Below, piece by piece: positions 19,687-28,970 of a DNA stretch of 64,000 bases. Position numbers and translations under genes: made by a program. The notes beneath the pieces were generated by a model that had not been told where the DNA came from, did no database searches, and was given only the letters and a program-made list of their open reading frames with translations. Position 1 is the stretch's first letter, and each line of letters opens with the position of its first letter. This DNA is from an uncultured Pseudomonadota bacterium (GTDB lineage: Bacteria; Myxococcota_A; Polyangia; Nannocystales; Nannocystaceae). Where the stretch lies: assembly GCA_913061055.1 (NCBI GenBank), contig CAJXVA010000003.1, positions 1 to 64,000 of the forward strand. The letters are read 5' to 3'.

Positions 19687-20709
19687 GTGAGTAGGCTTCC
19701 GGCCATGGCAGCGCTGGTGCTTCTCGCCGGATGTGCGCGAGAAAACCCGCTCTACGCTCGGTCCGAATCCGAGTCTGGTTCGTCGTCGAACTCATCGGGT
19801 GTGACCCCTGATACGACCTCTTCCACCACGAACTCGAGCGTCAGCACAGGAGCATCCTCCGGCATGGTCAGCAGCACCACCACTGCGACGACGTCCTCCG
19901 ATGGCAGTACGTCCGGGGCGGACACGTCGGGTTCGAGCACCGGTTCCAAACGCTCTGACTGCGCGTACGGGGTCGATGGCGGTGTGGTGGCGCACTATCG
20001 GTTCGAAGACCCGGCGCAACTGTGGGTCGACGACGGCGGAAACTACGATGGGGAAGTCGCGTCAGGCGTACCTGCGTCCGTGCTCGGACCGGCCGGCTGC
20101 GGCACCGCGCTTGGGGCAACCGAAGGCATGGCCGGGAGGGTTCTCGATGCACCCGCCTTCGATCTGCCCGCCGGCTCGATCGATCTCTGGGTCCTCGCCC
20201 CCAATACCGAAGCACAGCTTCCCCTGCTCTCACGCGACGCCCAGGGTGCGGTGACCGAGCACGTGACGTTCTTCCTCACGAGCGTGACCAGCCCGGTCGG
20301 TGACCCCAGCGCTCGGCACCTCGTCGTTCGACACCAAAGCATGGGGACTGCGGCAGCGGTCTGCTCTGAGGATCCGCTCCCCCCGGATACCTGGGTGCAC
20401 GTCGCCTACAATTTCGGTCCGCCGAGGATGGAGCTCTACATCGACGGCGTCCTGCAGGGATCCCTGGACCAGCCCGATGTTCCCGGCGGCGGTATCCCTG
20501 CGTGCGACGGAAGAACCAACGATCCCGAGCTGGTCGCAGATCCACCGCCGTTCATCGGAGGCCTCGACACCGCCATGCCGTGGTTCATTGCTGGTAGCGC
20601 ACAAGGAGTAAAGAAGAGCCCGACTCAGTCACCGTCGACGTTCATGGACAACGGGGCGCTGGACGAGATCCGGATCAGCTCGGTCCGCCGCGACTTTGCA
20701 GATCTGTGA
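19687..20709 (+). CDS. LamG-like domain lipoprotein
   Basis: LVLLAGCARENPLY; VAHYRFEDPAQLWVDDGGNYDGEV...TWVHVAYNFGPPRMELYIDGVLQGS. Confidence 0.75.
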   Translation: MSRLPAMAALVLLAGCARENPLYARSESESGSSSNSSGVTPDTTSSTTNSSVSTGASSGMVSSTTTATTSSDGSTSGADTSGSSTGSKRSDCAYGVDGGVVAHYRFEDPAQLWVDDGGNYDGEVASGVPASVLGPAGCGTALGATEGMAGRVLDAPAFDLPAGSIDLWVLAPNTEAQLPLLSRDAQGAVTEHVTFFLTSVTSPVGDPSARHLVVRHQSMGTAAAVCSEDPLPPDTWVHVAYNFGPPRMELYIDGVLQGSLDQPDVPGGGIPACDGRTNDPELVADPPPFIGGLDTAMPWFIAGSAQGVKKSPTQSPSTFMDNGALDEIRISSVRRDFADL

Positions 20710-20775
20710 CGTCTCCGGAAGCGGCGGAGTCGCTTGGAATCGATGCAACGGCGCGATCGGAGAGCGCGCACAACT

Positions 20776-21291
20776 TCACCCCGTGGTCGTACCCGAAGTC
20801 CGGCCAGTCCCGTCACTCTCTCCGGTATCGCTCCCGGTGGTCGTGCTGGTGGCGTCGGTCGGCGCGCAGAAGCCGGGCGTCGATTCGTCCGGCCGAACGC
20901 ACATGAACCCCTCGCAGCATCCCTCGTCGGACAAGCATTGCTTGGTCGGGTCGGACGAGTCCTGACAAGAAGCACACACCTTGACGTTCCATTGGCAGTG
21001 GCTGCAGCTCTCGTTCTGGATGCCCGTCTGCTGAAAGCAGAACAGCTCCTCGCCGCAGTCCGCGTCGTTCTGACACTCGCTTTGCGGGCACGGGCCGCAC
21101 TCGGGAGCCGTCGTCGAGCTGGTCGTCTCCACGGACCCGGAGGTCGTGGATTCACCCTCCCCTCCTGAGGACCCGCTGACGGTCCCAATCCCCACGTCGT
21201 CATTTTTCTCGGTGCCGCAGCCACCGACGGCCAGGCAGCCGATCAAGAAGAGCCTCGCGAATGCTCGGGGAACCGGTGGCATGCTCCTCAA
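20776..21291 (-). CDS. Cys-rich putative lipoprotein
   Basis: FLIGCLAVGGC lipobox; 14+ Cys. Confidence 0.65.
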   Translation of the reverse strand: MRSMPPVPRAFARLFLIGCLAVGGCGTEKNDDVGIGTVSGSSGGEGESTTSGSVETTSSTTAPECGPCPQSECQNDADCGEELFCFQQTGIQNESCSHCQWNVKVCASCQDSSDPTKQCLSDEGCCEGFMCVRPDESTPGFCAPTDATSTTTGSDTGESDGTGRTSGTTTG

Positions 21292-21318
21292 GCTAGCAGA
21301 GTCTCCGCTTTCGCAATC

Positions 21319-23922
21319 CTAGGGCTCGAGTCTGCCCGGCTCGGGCTCAGCGCGCAGTCGGTCCAGGTGGCGGACGGCGGAGGCGCGGTCTGGATCCCGC
21401 AACGGGGCGTCGAGCGCAGACTCGAAGAACGCGATCGCTCGCCCGGGCTCGCCCTCCGCCTCCAGCAGCCGTGCTCGCGCCGTTTCGGCGGCAAATCGAT
21501 CGTGGTGCTCCAGCGGGTACGCACGGAAGATCTTGAGCGCGATGTTCAAGGACGTCCTGGCCTCTTCGAAACGACTCAGCTCGCGCAACGCGTTGGCCAT
21601 TTGGATTCGCAGCGAACCATGCTCATCGCTTTCGGGGCCTTCCACAGCGGAGAAAACCTCGGCGGACTCCCGAAGGTAGGGCAGCGCCTCCGCATGACGG
21701 CCCAGTCGGGACAGCGTCTCCCCAACGTTCGCCGTCGCCGTCGCGATGGACCGATGCGCATGAGGAAGCAACGCGCGCCGAATCGTCAGCGCTCGATGGA
21801 AGTGCGGCAGGCTCCCCTCGAGATCTCCGCTCATCGCCAAGACAGTCCCCAGGTTGTTGAGGGCCGTGGCAACTGCGCGATGGGTGTCTCCCCATGCCTC
21901 GGTCTGCACGGCGACCGCCCGTTCATAGATAGGTCGCGCCTCGTTCGTCCGCCCGCGCTCGTTGAGGATCTTGCCGTGCGTGTTGAGGGCCTGCCCCAAG
22001 CTTCGGAGGACTCCACTGTCCTCGGCATGGCGAACCCCCGCCTCAGCGGATTCGAGCGCGCGAGCTTCGTCGCCTTCGTGGTGGAAGGCCAAGGCCTCGA
22101 TCCGGGCGAACGCGGCCCGCTGCAAATCTGTTTCGAGTGAGGCCCGCGCAGATCGCAACCACCGATGCGCCTCCTCGGGGTCACGCTTCGCCGAGCCCTT
22201 CGCCAGTCGCATGGCCAGGTCCCTCGCGAGCTCGACACGCCCTGCTGCCTTGGCCGCGAAGTAGCTCTGCTCCCCCAGCACCCGGCCCTCCTCGCGGCGC
22301 CCGTTGGAGGTCAAAGCCAACGCACGACTTGCACGCGCGTCGAGGAGCAGGTCCGGCTCTCCAAGTTCGGTCGCCGTCGCGAGCGCGCCTTCGGTGCAGT
22401 CGAGTTCCCCGCGGGAGTCTCCCGTCGCACTGATCACGCTGCAACGTTCTAGGACCGCATAGGTCGCCTCGATCTGCGCCCTGAGGTTCGGGTCACTCGG
22501 ACGCTCAGGGAGTTCACCATCGGCCCCACACCGCTGGGGCTCCGGCAAACTCGCCACGGTGTCGAGCGCCCGCCCCACCGCCTCCCCCTCGACCGATCGC
22601 AGAGCGTCGACGACCGCCTCGAGTCGCCGCAGCTGCCGCGTGAGACACAACGAACGCGTGTCGAACACCTTCTCGGTCTGTGTCTCCTGTACGTAGGTCG
22701 CCTGACAGTTCTCGCGAGACGCCGCCGACCACCGCCCGGCCCAGTCGTCGACCCGGCGCTCCGCCAGGGCCCATGTCTTGGCAACGTGCGCACGCTCGAC
22801 CTTCCCGAACGCCGCATCGATCGCGGACCGCTCGACCTCGTTCCACGCCGCGTCCAGCCGGCTGGTGGCCTGCGCACACGGTGTTTCTCCCCCACCCAGA
22901 GCCCAGACCACGCCTCCCACCGCAACAGCCCCGACCGCGGGGAAGACCCACCACCTCCGGCGCTGGGGAGGCTCCAGAGCTTCGAGCAGCGCCTCCATGT
23001 TCGGCCATCGATCCTCTGCGGACGGCTGAAGCCCGCGTACCACCGCATCTGCGACGGCGGCCGCCCGGGCGTCTCCTGGGGGCGCCAGGGGCTGGACCCC
23101 ACACATCTGCTCGGCGATCTGGGCGACCACCGTGGACCCGGGAAACGGTGAACGGCCCCACAGCGCCTCATACAACGAAACACAGAAGGCAAACTGATCC
23201 GCCCCCGGCCCAACCTCGGCCAGGGCGAACTGCTCCGGAGCCATGTACTTCGGCGTGCCGTGCAGACGCCCGAGGTCGGTGAATGCCTCGGAAAGCGCCG
23301 ACTCGGAGGGGAGCACTACATCCGCCGCCGAGGCATCCGGGTCCGAGGAGCCGGTACGCCCGGCCTCGCGAGCCAGACCGAAGTCCATCACCCGCACCCC
23401 GTCCACGAGGCGCGCACCCTCATGGTCGGCGCAGATCATCACGTTCGCCGGCTTGAAATCGCAGTGAACGAGTTCGGCTCGATGCGCCGCCGCGAGACCG
23501 CGACCCGCCGCTTTGAAGACGGTGAGAATGTCCCGTGCGGACCGCGGCTCGGCATCCAGCCATTCCGCGAGGGTCACCCCTTCGATGCGCTCCATCGCAA
23601 TGAACGGGCGGCCGTTCACGACCCCAACGTCGTGGATGACGACGATGTTTGGGTGGTTCAGACGCGCCAACGCCTGGGCCTCCCGCTTCAGCCAGGTGTC
23701 ACCCTTCGCGTCCGCGCGGTGAAGGACCTTGATCGCAACCGGGCGGCCCAGTTCCGGATCCCGGGCGGACACCACCACCCCCATCCCACCGGAGCCGATC
23801 ACTTCTTCGATCTCGTAGCGACCCACGCGCGAACCCGGCTCGAGCCCGCGCGCTGGTTCGTACTCGCCATCGGCTCCCTCCGTGGCATCTGGGTCGAAAC
23901 CCGGCGTACGAGAACGATGCAC
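21319..23922 (-). CDS. Ser/Thr protein kinase (HCD catalytic loop) with TM and TPR region
   Basis: IGSGGMGVVVSARD, VAIKVL, LVHCDFKPANVMI, DFGLAREAG; TM RRRWWVFPAVGAVAVGGVVWALGGG; TPR-like C-terminus; GTG start 23922 proposed. Confidence 0.9.
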   Translation of the reverse strand: MHRSRTPGFDPDATEGADGEYEPARGLEPGSRVGRYEIEEVIGSGGMGVVVSARDPELGRPVAIKVLHRADAKGDTWLKREAQALARLNHPNIVVIHDVGVVNGRPFIAMERIEGVTLAEWLDAEPRSARDILTVFKAAGRGLAAAHRAELVHCDFKPANVMICADHEGARLVDGVRVMDFGLAREAGRTGSSDPDASAADVVLPSESALSEAFTDLGRLHGTPKYMAPEQFALAEVGPGADQFAFCVSLYEALWGRSPFPGSTVVAQIAEQMCGVQPLAPPGDARAAAVADAVVRGLQPSAEDRWPNMEALLEALEPPQRRRWWVFPAVGAVAVGGVVWALGGGETPCAQATSRLDAAWNEVERSAIDAAFGKVERAHVAKTWALAERRVDDWAGRWSAASRENCQATYVQETQTEKVFDTRSLCLTRQLRRLEAVVDALRSVEGEAVGRALDTVASLPEPQRCGADGELPERPSDPNLRAQIEATYAVLERCSVISATGDSRGELDCTEGALATATELGEPDLLLDARASRALALTSNGRREEGRVLGEQSYFAAKAAGRVELARDLAMRLAKGSAKRDPEEAHRWLRSARASLETDLQRAAFARIEALAFHHEGDEARALESAEAGVRHAEDSGVLRSLGQALNTHGKILNERGRTNEARPIYERAVAVQTEAWGDTHRAVATALNNLGTVLAMSGDLEGSLPHFHRALTIRRALLPHAHRSIATATANVGETLSRLGRHAEALPYLRESAEVFSAVEGPESDEHGSLRIQMANALRELSRFEEARTSLNIALKIFRAYPLEHHDRFAAETARARLLEAEGEPGRAIAFFESALDAPLRDPDRASAVRHLDRLRAEPEPGRLEP

Positions 23923-24025
23923 CGACGGCAGTCTACGAAAGTCGGGGCTGCCGTGGGGCAGGGAACCCCGCCTCTCAGCAGGCGCGGGCCTGCAACCGAG
24001 CGCCCAGACCACCGTCCACATCTCG

Positions 24026-25621
24026 ATGAACGGGAACACCCTCGCCCTGGCCCTTTGTATGGCGACTGCCGGCTTGGGGTGTTCCGCGAACCCGGGCGAG
24101 AGCGGCGAGATGGACCCAGAGCAAGCGCCCACAGCATCCTCAGGCGCGACATCTGGCGCAGGGAGCGAGAGCGGCGAGGCCGAAGGGGGAACTCATGGCG
24201 GCAACGACGAGACCGGCAACGCCACCTCCGATCCCACAGCGGGACCTCCGGCATGTTCGGCGGTGGGTTTCTCCAACGCTGAGTTGGCGTGGGCGCTCCC
24301 GCAGGTCCAGGGAGGCCCGGGATTTCGCAACCTCGGCGGCGTCGACGATTGCGGTGGCGTGGTCGGCGGCTTCCGCTACACCACGACCGACCTCACAGGA
24401 GACGGCTCCCCCGACCTCATCCTGACCTATCTGTGCGACACCAACGACACGGGCAATTCCTCCTGGTTGGTGTTTGAGAGTACCGGCAGCGGATTTCCCG
24501 AAAACCCGACCTCCTGGTCCCTTCCCCAGATTCAGGGGAGTCCGGGCTTTCGGGATTTCTCCGGAGTGGGTGACTGCGCAGGGGTCGTCAACGGTTTCCG
24601 CTACTCCACGACCGACCTCACTGGGGACGGCCTCCCGGACCTCGTCCTCACCTATCTGTGCGACACCAACGGCACGGGTGACGAATCGTGGCTCGTCTAC
24701 GAAAACACCGGAAGCGGCTTCTCCAACAACGCGACCACGTGGTCGCTGCCTCAAATTCAGGGCGGCCCTGGTTTCCGCAACCTCAGCGGAGTCGGTGACT
24801 GCGGCGGGGTCGCCAACGGATTCCGCTACTCGACCGCGGACCTCACGGGCGACGGCCTGCCGGACATGGTCCTCACCTATCTGTGCGACACCAACGACAC
24901 CGGTGATGCCTCGTGGGTCGTCTACGAGAACACCGGAAGCGGCTTCTCCAACAGCGCGATCACCTGGTCACTCCCGCAGATCCAAGGGAGCCCGGGGTTC
25001 CGCGATATCAGCGGTACGGGTGACTGCGGCGGGATCGTCAACGGCTTTCGGTACTCCACTTCGGACCTCACCGGTGACGCTTTGCCCGACCTCGTCCTCA
25101 CCTACCTTTGCGACACGAACGGTACCGGAGACGACTCTTGGCTGGTCTACGAGAACAACGGAAGCGGCTTCTCGAACAGCGCGACCACTTGGGCACTTCC
25201 GCAGATCCAAGGAAGCCCCGGCTTTCGAAATCTTGGCGGCGTGGGCGACTGTGGCGGGGTCGTCAACGGCTTCCGGTACTCCGTCAGCGACTTGACGAGC
25301 GACGGCTTGCCCGACCTCGTTCTCACATACCTCTGCGACACCAACGACACCGGTGACGAGTCGTGGCTCGTCTACGAAAACACCGGTGACGGCTTCTCCG
25401 GGGGTGCTTCGACGTGGTCGCTGCCGCAGATCCAAGGCGGGCCCGGCTTCCGCGACATCGGAGGCGTGGGTGACTGCGGTGGCGTGGTGAACGGGTTCCG
25501 CTACGCAACCACCGACCTCACCAGTGATGGGCTACCCGACCTCGTGCTCACCTATCTCTGCGACACGAACGGCACGGGTGAGGAGTCTTGGCTCGTCTAC
25601 GAAGGCGTCTGCGCACCGTGA
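24026..25621 (+). CDS. Lipoprotein with six tandem 75-aa FG-GAP-like repeats
   Basis: ALCMATAGLGC lipobox; repeated DLTGDGLPDLVLTYLCDTN. Confidence 0.8.
   Translation: MNGNTLALALCMATAGLGCSANPGESGEMDPEQAPTASSGATSGAGSESGEAEGGTHGGNDETGNATSDPTAGPPACSAVGFSNAELAWALPQVQGGPGFRNLGGVDDCGGVVGGFRYTTTDLTGDGSPDLILTYLCDTNDTGNSSWLVFESTGSGFPENPTSWSLPQIQGSPGFRDFSGVGDCAGVVNGFRYSTTDLTGDGLPDLVLTYLCDTNGTGDESWLVYENTGSGFSNNATTWSLPQIQGGPGFRNLSGVGDCGGVANGFRYSTADLTGDGLPDMVLTYLCDTNDTGDASWVVYENTGSGFSNSAITWSLPQIQGSPGFRDISGTGDCGGIVNGFRYSTSDLTGDALPDLVLTYLCDTNGTGDDSWLVYENNGSGFSNSATTWALPQIQGSPGFRNLGGVGDCGGVVNGFRYSVSDLTSDGLPDLVLTYLCDTNDTGDESWLVYENTGDGFSGGASTWSLPQIQGGPGFRDIGGVGDCGGVVNGFRYATTDLTSDGLPDLVLTYLCDTNGTGEESWLVYEGVCAP
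24290..25621 (+). repeat. Six in-frame 225-bp tandem repeats
   Basis: Conserved tgg codon of W(S/A)LPQ(I/V)QG at 24290, 24515, 24740, 24965, 25190, 25415 (exact 225-bp spacing). Confidence 0.95.
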
Positions 25622-25781
25622 TCGGCGCGCCCTCGAACCGGAACGAGCATCCCTCGCGAGAGGTCCAACGACCCCTGACCCGCGGTGCGTCTCCCAGACA
25701 CGGATGTCGTGCGAGAAGCCCCATCGGCAACCCAAGGCCGTGGAATCACGTGTTGGTTCCGGCGTTGCACTCGGTGCCCCC

Positions 25782-26351
25782 ATGCGTCGTCTCTCGATTG
25801 CGTTCATGGTGCTGGCGGCGTGTGGGGAGCCCTCCGAGTTCGACCAGCTTCCCGAGCAACCTCCGACGGAGACCGCCGAGCCGGACTCCACCACCGAGCC
25901 CGACTCCACCCCCGAGGCGCCATCGGTCGAGCCCTGCACGCTCGAATCCCTACCGTTGCCGAGCTATGCCGAAGTCCTGCAAACAGGCATCAACCCCGAC
26001 GACGGCAAATTCTGGATGCAGCTGGGCAGGCAAGGAGAGACCTGTGACGGCACCAGTTCGTGGGGAGGCTGGAAACTCTCGATCGTCTTCGAGCAGGGGC
26101 GTCCCGTGCCCGGAGTCTATGACCTCAGCGAGGACCCAGCGCTGAGCGTCAGTGGCTCGTACTCGCAGGGAAAGACAGACGGGATGGCGAGCCCGATGTT
26201 GCCCGGCGGCCGGCTGCAGGTCCTCGATGTGGACGGCGAGGGGATTGTGGAGGGCGTGCTGTGTGGCGTGCGGTTCGAACGTGACGACGAGTTCACCCCC
26301 GATGCCGAACCGCTCGACGTCGAGGGCCAGTTCACGGCCGGGCCCTGCTGA
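25782..26351 (+). CDS. Putative lipoprotein
   Basis: LSIAFMVLAAC lipobox, Pro/Thr/Glu linker. Confidence 0.65.
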   Translation: MRRLSIAFMVLAACGEPSEFDQLPEQPPTETAEPDSTTEPDSTPEAPSVEPCTLESLPLPSYAEVLQTGINPDDGKFWMQLGRQGETCDGTSSWGGWKLSIVFEQGRPVPGVYDLSEDPALSVSGSYSQGKTDGMASPMLPGGRLQVLDVDGEGIVEGVLCGVRFERDDEFTPDAEPLDVEGQFTAGPC

Positions 26352-26420
26352 ACCCATCCGCGGCCACGCGATCTACGCGGCTTTCTTTGGCTCTGCGCGG
26401 TTGAGCGTCATCATCTGGCC

Positions 26421-26765
26421 GTGCGACACATTCGGGACGAACGACGCATGCGACGCAGCGATGACCCTACGGAGGCGCTGGAGCTGTGGTTGGACGTCGA
26501 AGCCCGAAGATGCGGGGCCCGGGCGCTCTGCGTCTCGACGCCGCAAGGCATCCCGATCGCGCAGTCGGGCCCGGTCGATCCTCGCAGGCTGGCCATCGCG
26601 GCGAGCTTGGCTTCACGGGGAGCCCGAGTCGCGGCTCAAGAAGAGCTGCACAATGTGGATGGGCGCACGCTTCACGTCGGCGGCGGGCTCGAGCTGGTGC
26701 TCGGCTCCTGCGGAACCTTCATCCCGCACGACGCAGAGCGCCACGTGCAACGCATTCTGCGTTGA
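26421..26765 (+). CDS. Hypothetical protein, possibly roadblock/LC7-like
   Basis: Compact ORF between neighbouring genes; ALCVSTPQGIPIAQSG resembles roadblock core. Confidence 0.4.
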   Translation: MRHIRDERRMRRSDDPTEALELWLDVEARRCGARALCVSTPQGIPIAQSGPVDPRRLAIAASLASRGARVAAQEELHNVDGRTLHVGGGLELVLGSCGTFIPHDAERHVQRILR

Positions 26766-26772
26766 TTGCCCT

Positions 26773-27477
26773 TCAGCGATCTCTGGTCACCGACTCCCAC
26801 CGCGGGTTGTCCGGCGGCGGAGGCAGATCGATCGCGAGGGGAGATTGCTTGGCGGCAGGCTTGGGAAGGTCGGCGTCGGTCGGAATGGGCGCGCCGTGCA
26901 GGGCCCCCTTGGGTGCAGCCTCGCCGTACCCCCCGATCACGTTCAACCCAGCTTTCCGAAGTGATTGCCGGGTCGCATCCTCGAGGTCGGCCGCAACGTT
27001 CGCGCCGTTCTTGTAGAGCCCCACCCACGACAAAATCGCGTGCTGGGCTGGCGTCGCCAGGTCGAACCAGTCGCGCTTCTTGTACTGGTCCATGTGTGCC
27101 AGCGGCACCGCCCCATGAGAGGTGTTGATCACCACATCCCAATAGATGCGGTGATCTCGATACTCCGCCATCAAGTCGGTGAGACTCCAACCCTCGAAGA
27201 ACACCTCTTCGAGCGCGGCTTCCTTGTACCCAACGCGGACTTGAACCCCACGAACGTCGCGGAGCTTGACGAACGCGCGAGCGCCCCCGGGACGCTCGAG
27301 ATGAATCTTCCCCGCCCCACGGTCGAAGGTGTACGTGCCCAGCTCGGTCTCGATCACCGCGACGCCCCCGCGATCGTAGACCGTGAACTTCCCTCCCCGG
27401 ACGCGACTGCGGAACGCCCGGAAGCCCAGACTCGCAGCCACAGCGGCCGGTACGACGAGAATCAGCGGCCAGTCCAT
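26773..27477 (-). CDS. Membrane-anchored hypothetical protein
   Basis: N-terminal TM MDWPLILVVPAAVAASLGF; ORF-supported. Confidence 0.55.
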   Translation of the reverse strand: MDWPLILVVPAAVAASLGFRAFRSRVRGGKFTVYDRGGVAVIETELGTYTFDRGAGKIHLERPGGARAFVKLRDVRGVQVRVGYKEAALEEVFFEGWSLTDLMAEYRDHRIYWDVVINTSHGAVPLAHMDQYKKRDWFDLATPAQHAILSWVGLYKNGANVAADLEDATRQSLRKAGLNVIGGYGEAAPKGALHGAPIPTDADLPKPAAKQSPLAIDLPPPPDNPRWESVTRDR

Positions 27478-27689
27478 CAAGGGATCACGATACCGCGTCC
27501 GGGCCGTCCGCATTCCATCCGGGATGGGGCCGAGCTGGACCGCATCTCGAAGGGCTCGGCGACCATCGAGGAGCTGCTGATCGAAGCGCTCAACTGAGCG
27601 TCGGAGGCTGATCGCGCAGAATCGGTCGCCTGCTCTCCGAATCGTGCATCCCGGGAACATCTCGGGTCGCTCGCGCGTCGATCTCCTTC

Positions 27690-28565
27690 GTGGATTGCGA
27701 GGACGAGTCGGCGTGGTTTGCCGCGACCCGCCGTCGTCGGTGGCGACAGCTGCAGGGCATGCTTGCCTTCGGAGTTGCGACGCCGCTGGTGGTGGGGTTG
27801 TTCTGGAGTTCGGACACGTCCCGCCCCGCCGCAGCGGCGATGGTCACGACGGTCAGCGAGCCGACCTCCGAACCACAAAACGCCCCAAGACCAGTTCCAG
27901 CCGAGCAGTCCTTCAGCACGGGCACAGAGCCCGAAGGCCTCGCCGCGCCCGACCCCCGTATGGAGCCGGCGAGTCGGCCCGCGCGCAAGCTGCTGGCCCT
28001 CAAGGACGAGGTCCAGACCAGCATGACGCACACCGCCTACAAGCACCGCACCCGAATCCGAAGAAAGGAAGGGATCTACGTCTGGGACTGCTCGGCGATG
28101 GCGGCCTGGATGATGCGCAAGGTTGCGCCGCGAGCCCGCAAGGGGATGAACAAGAAGCGCCCCGTCGCCCGCGACTTCTATCGCTGGATCGCGCGCGCGC
28201 CTTCCCGGCGGGCCAAGAACGGCCGACGCCGCATTGCCCACATCGAGGACGTCCGACCCGGCGACATGTTCGCGTGGGAGCGACCGCCGTACTTTGCGAG
28301 CAAGAACACCGGTCACACCGGCTTCGTCATCGAGCCCGCGCAGCCGGTTCCGGAATGGCCAGGCGCTTACACGGTGCGCATCGTTGACGCCACCTCGCTC
28401 CCGCACCAGAACGACACCCGCACCGACCCCGAGGGCGGCATCGGAGAAGGCACGATCCTCTTTCTCACCGACGGCCAGGGGCAAGGCATCGCCTACGGAT
28501 GGTTTGGCGCCCGCAGCCGCGGGGTGGTCGTCACGGACATCGGGTTTGCGCGACTCACCGGCTGA
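27690..28565 (+). CDS. NlpC/P60- or CHAP-like cysteine peptidase, membrane anchored
   Basis: YVWDCSAMAAWMM (catalytic Cys) and NTGHTGFVI (His); TM MLAFGVATPLVVGLFW. Confidence 0.6.
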   Translation: MDCEDESAWFAATRRRRWRQLQGMLAFGVATPLVVGLFWSSDTSRPAAAAMVTTVSEPTSEPQNAPRPVPAEQSFSTGTEPEGLAAPDPRMEPASRPARKLLALKDEVQTSMTHTAYKHRTRIRRKEGIYVWDCSAMAAWMMRKVAPRARKGMNKKRPVARDFYRWIARAPSRRAKNGRRRIAHIEDVRPGDMFAWERPPYFASKNTGHTGFVIEPAQPVPEWPGAYTVRIVDATSLPHQNDTRTDPEGGIGEGTILFLTDGQGQGIAYGWFGARSRGVVVTDIGFARLTG

Positions 28566-28762
28566 CCGCTGGCAGACGCTGTTCGCCCGCGCATCCACGA
28601 GGGGCTCACCAGAACAACAACGACATGTCGACAACCGGCTCGAGTGACGGCATCACCCCACACCGACTCGGACAGTTGCGCCACCCAGGCTGACAACACT
28701 GTCGCGGTGTCACGCGAGCCGTCGCCTGCAGCCAGGCTAGTGCCTCATGCCCGAAGTCCGTG

Positions 28763-28910
28763 CCGGGTTTCTGCGCGACCCCTTCGGGGTGTGGGGTCGC
28801 TCCGAAACCCTCGGTTCCACAGGCCTGCGTTCGGTACTTTCTATCTCTTCCGCTGCGCATCCCTTCGGGACGCCTCGCTCTCTTGCTCTGAGGCGTCCCA
28901 CGAAACCCGG
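28763..28910. ncRNA. Candidate structured RNA or repeat element (multi-branch hairpins)
   Basis: Outer 9-bp stem ccgggtttc/gaaacccgg enclosing gcgacccc/ggggtcgc and gggacgcctc/gaggcgtccc. Confidence 0.4.
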
Positions 28911-28970
28911 AACGAACTTCAGCTCTGCGGTACTAGCTAGTTTGGCATAGAGCCTGCAGCTTCTACGAAC

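Noticed and set aside
24290-25621. Regular repeats as a CRISPR array
   Set aside because: Period 225 bp, wholly coding in one frame, no short identical repeats with unique spacers.
28747-28950. 67-aa plus-strand ORF and opposing 84-aa ORF
   Set aside because: No motif, and coincide with perfect inverted repeats; structure better explains the region.
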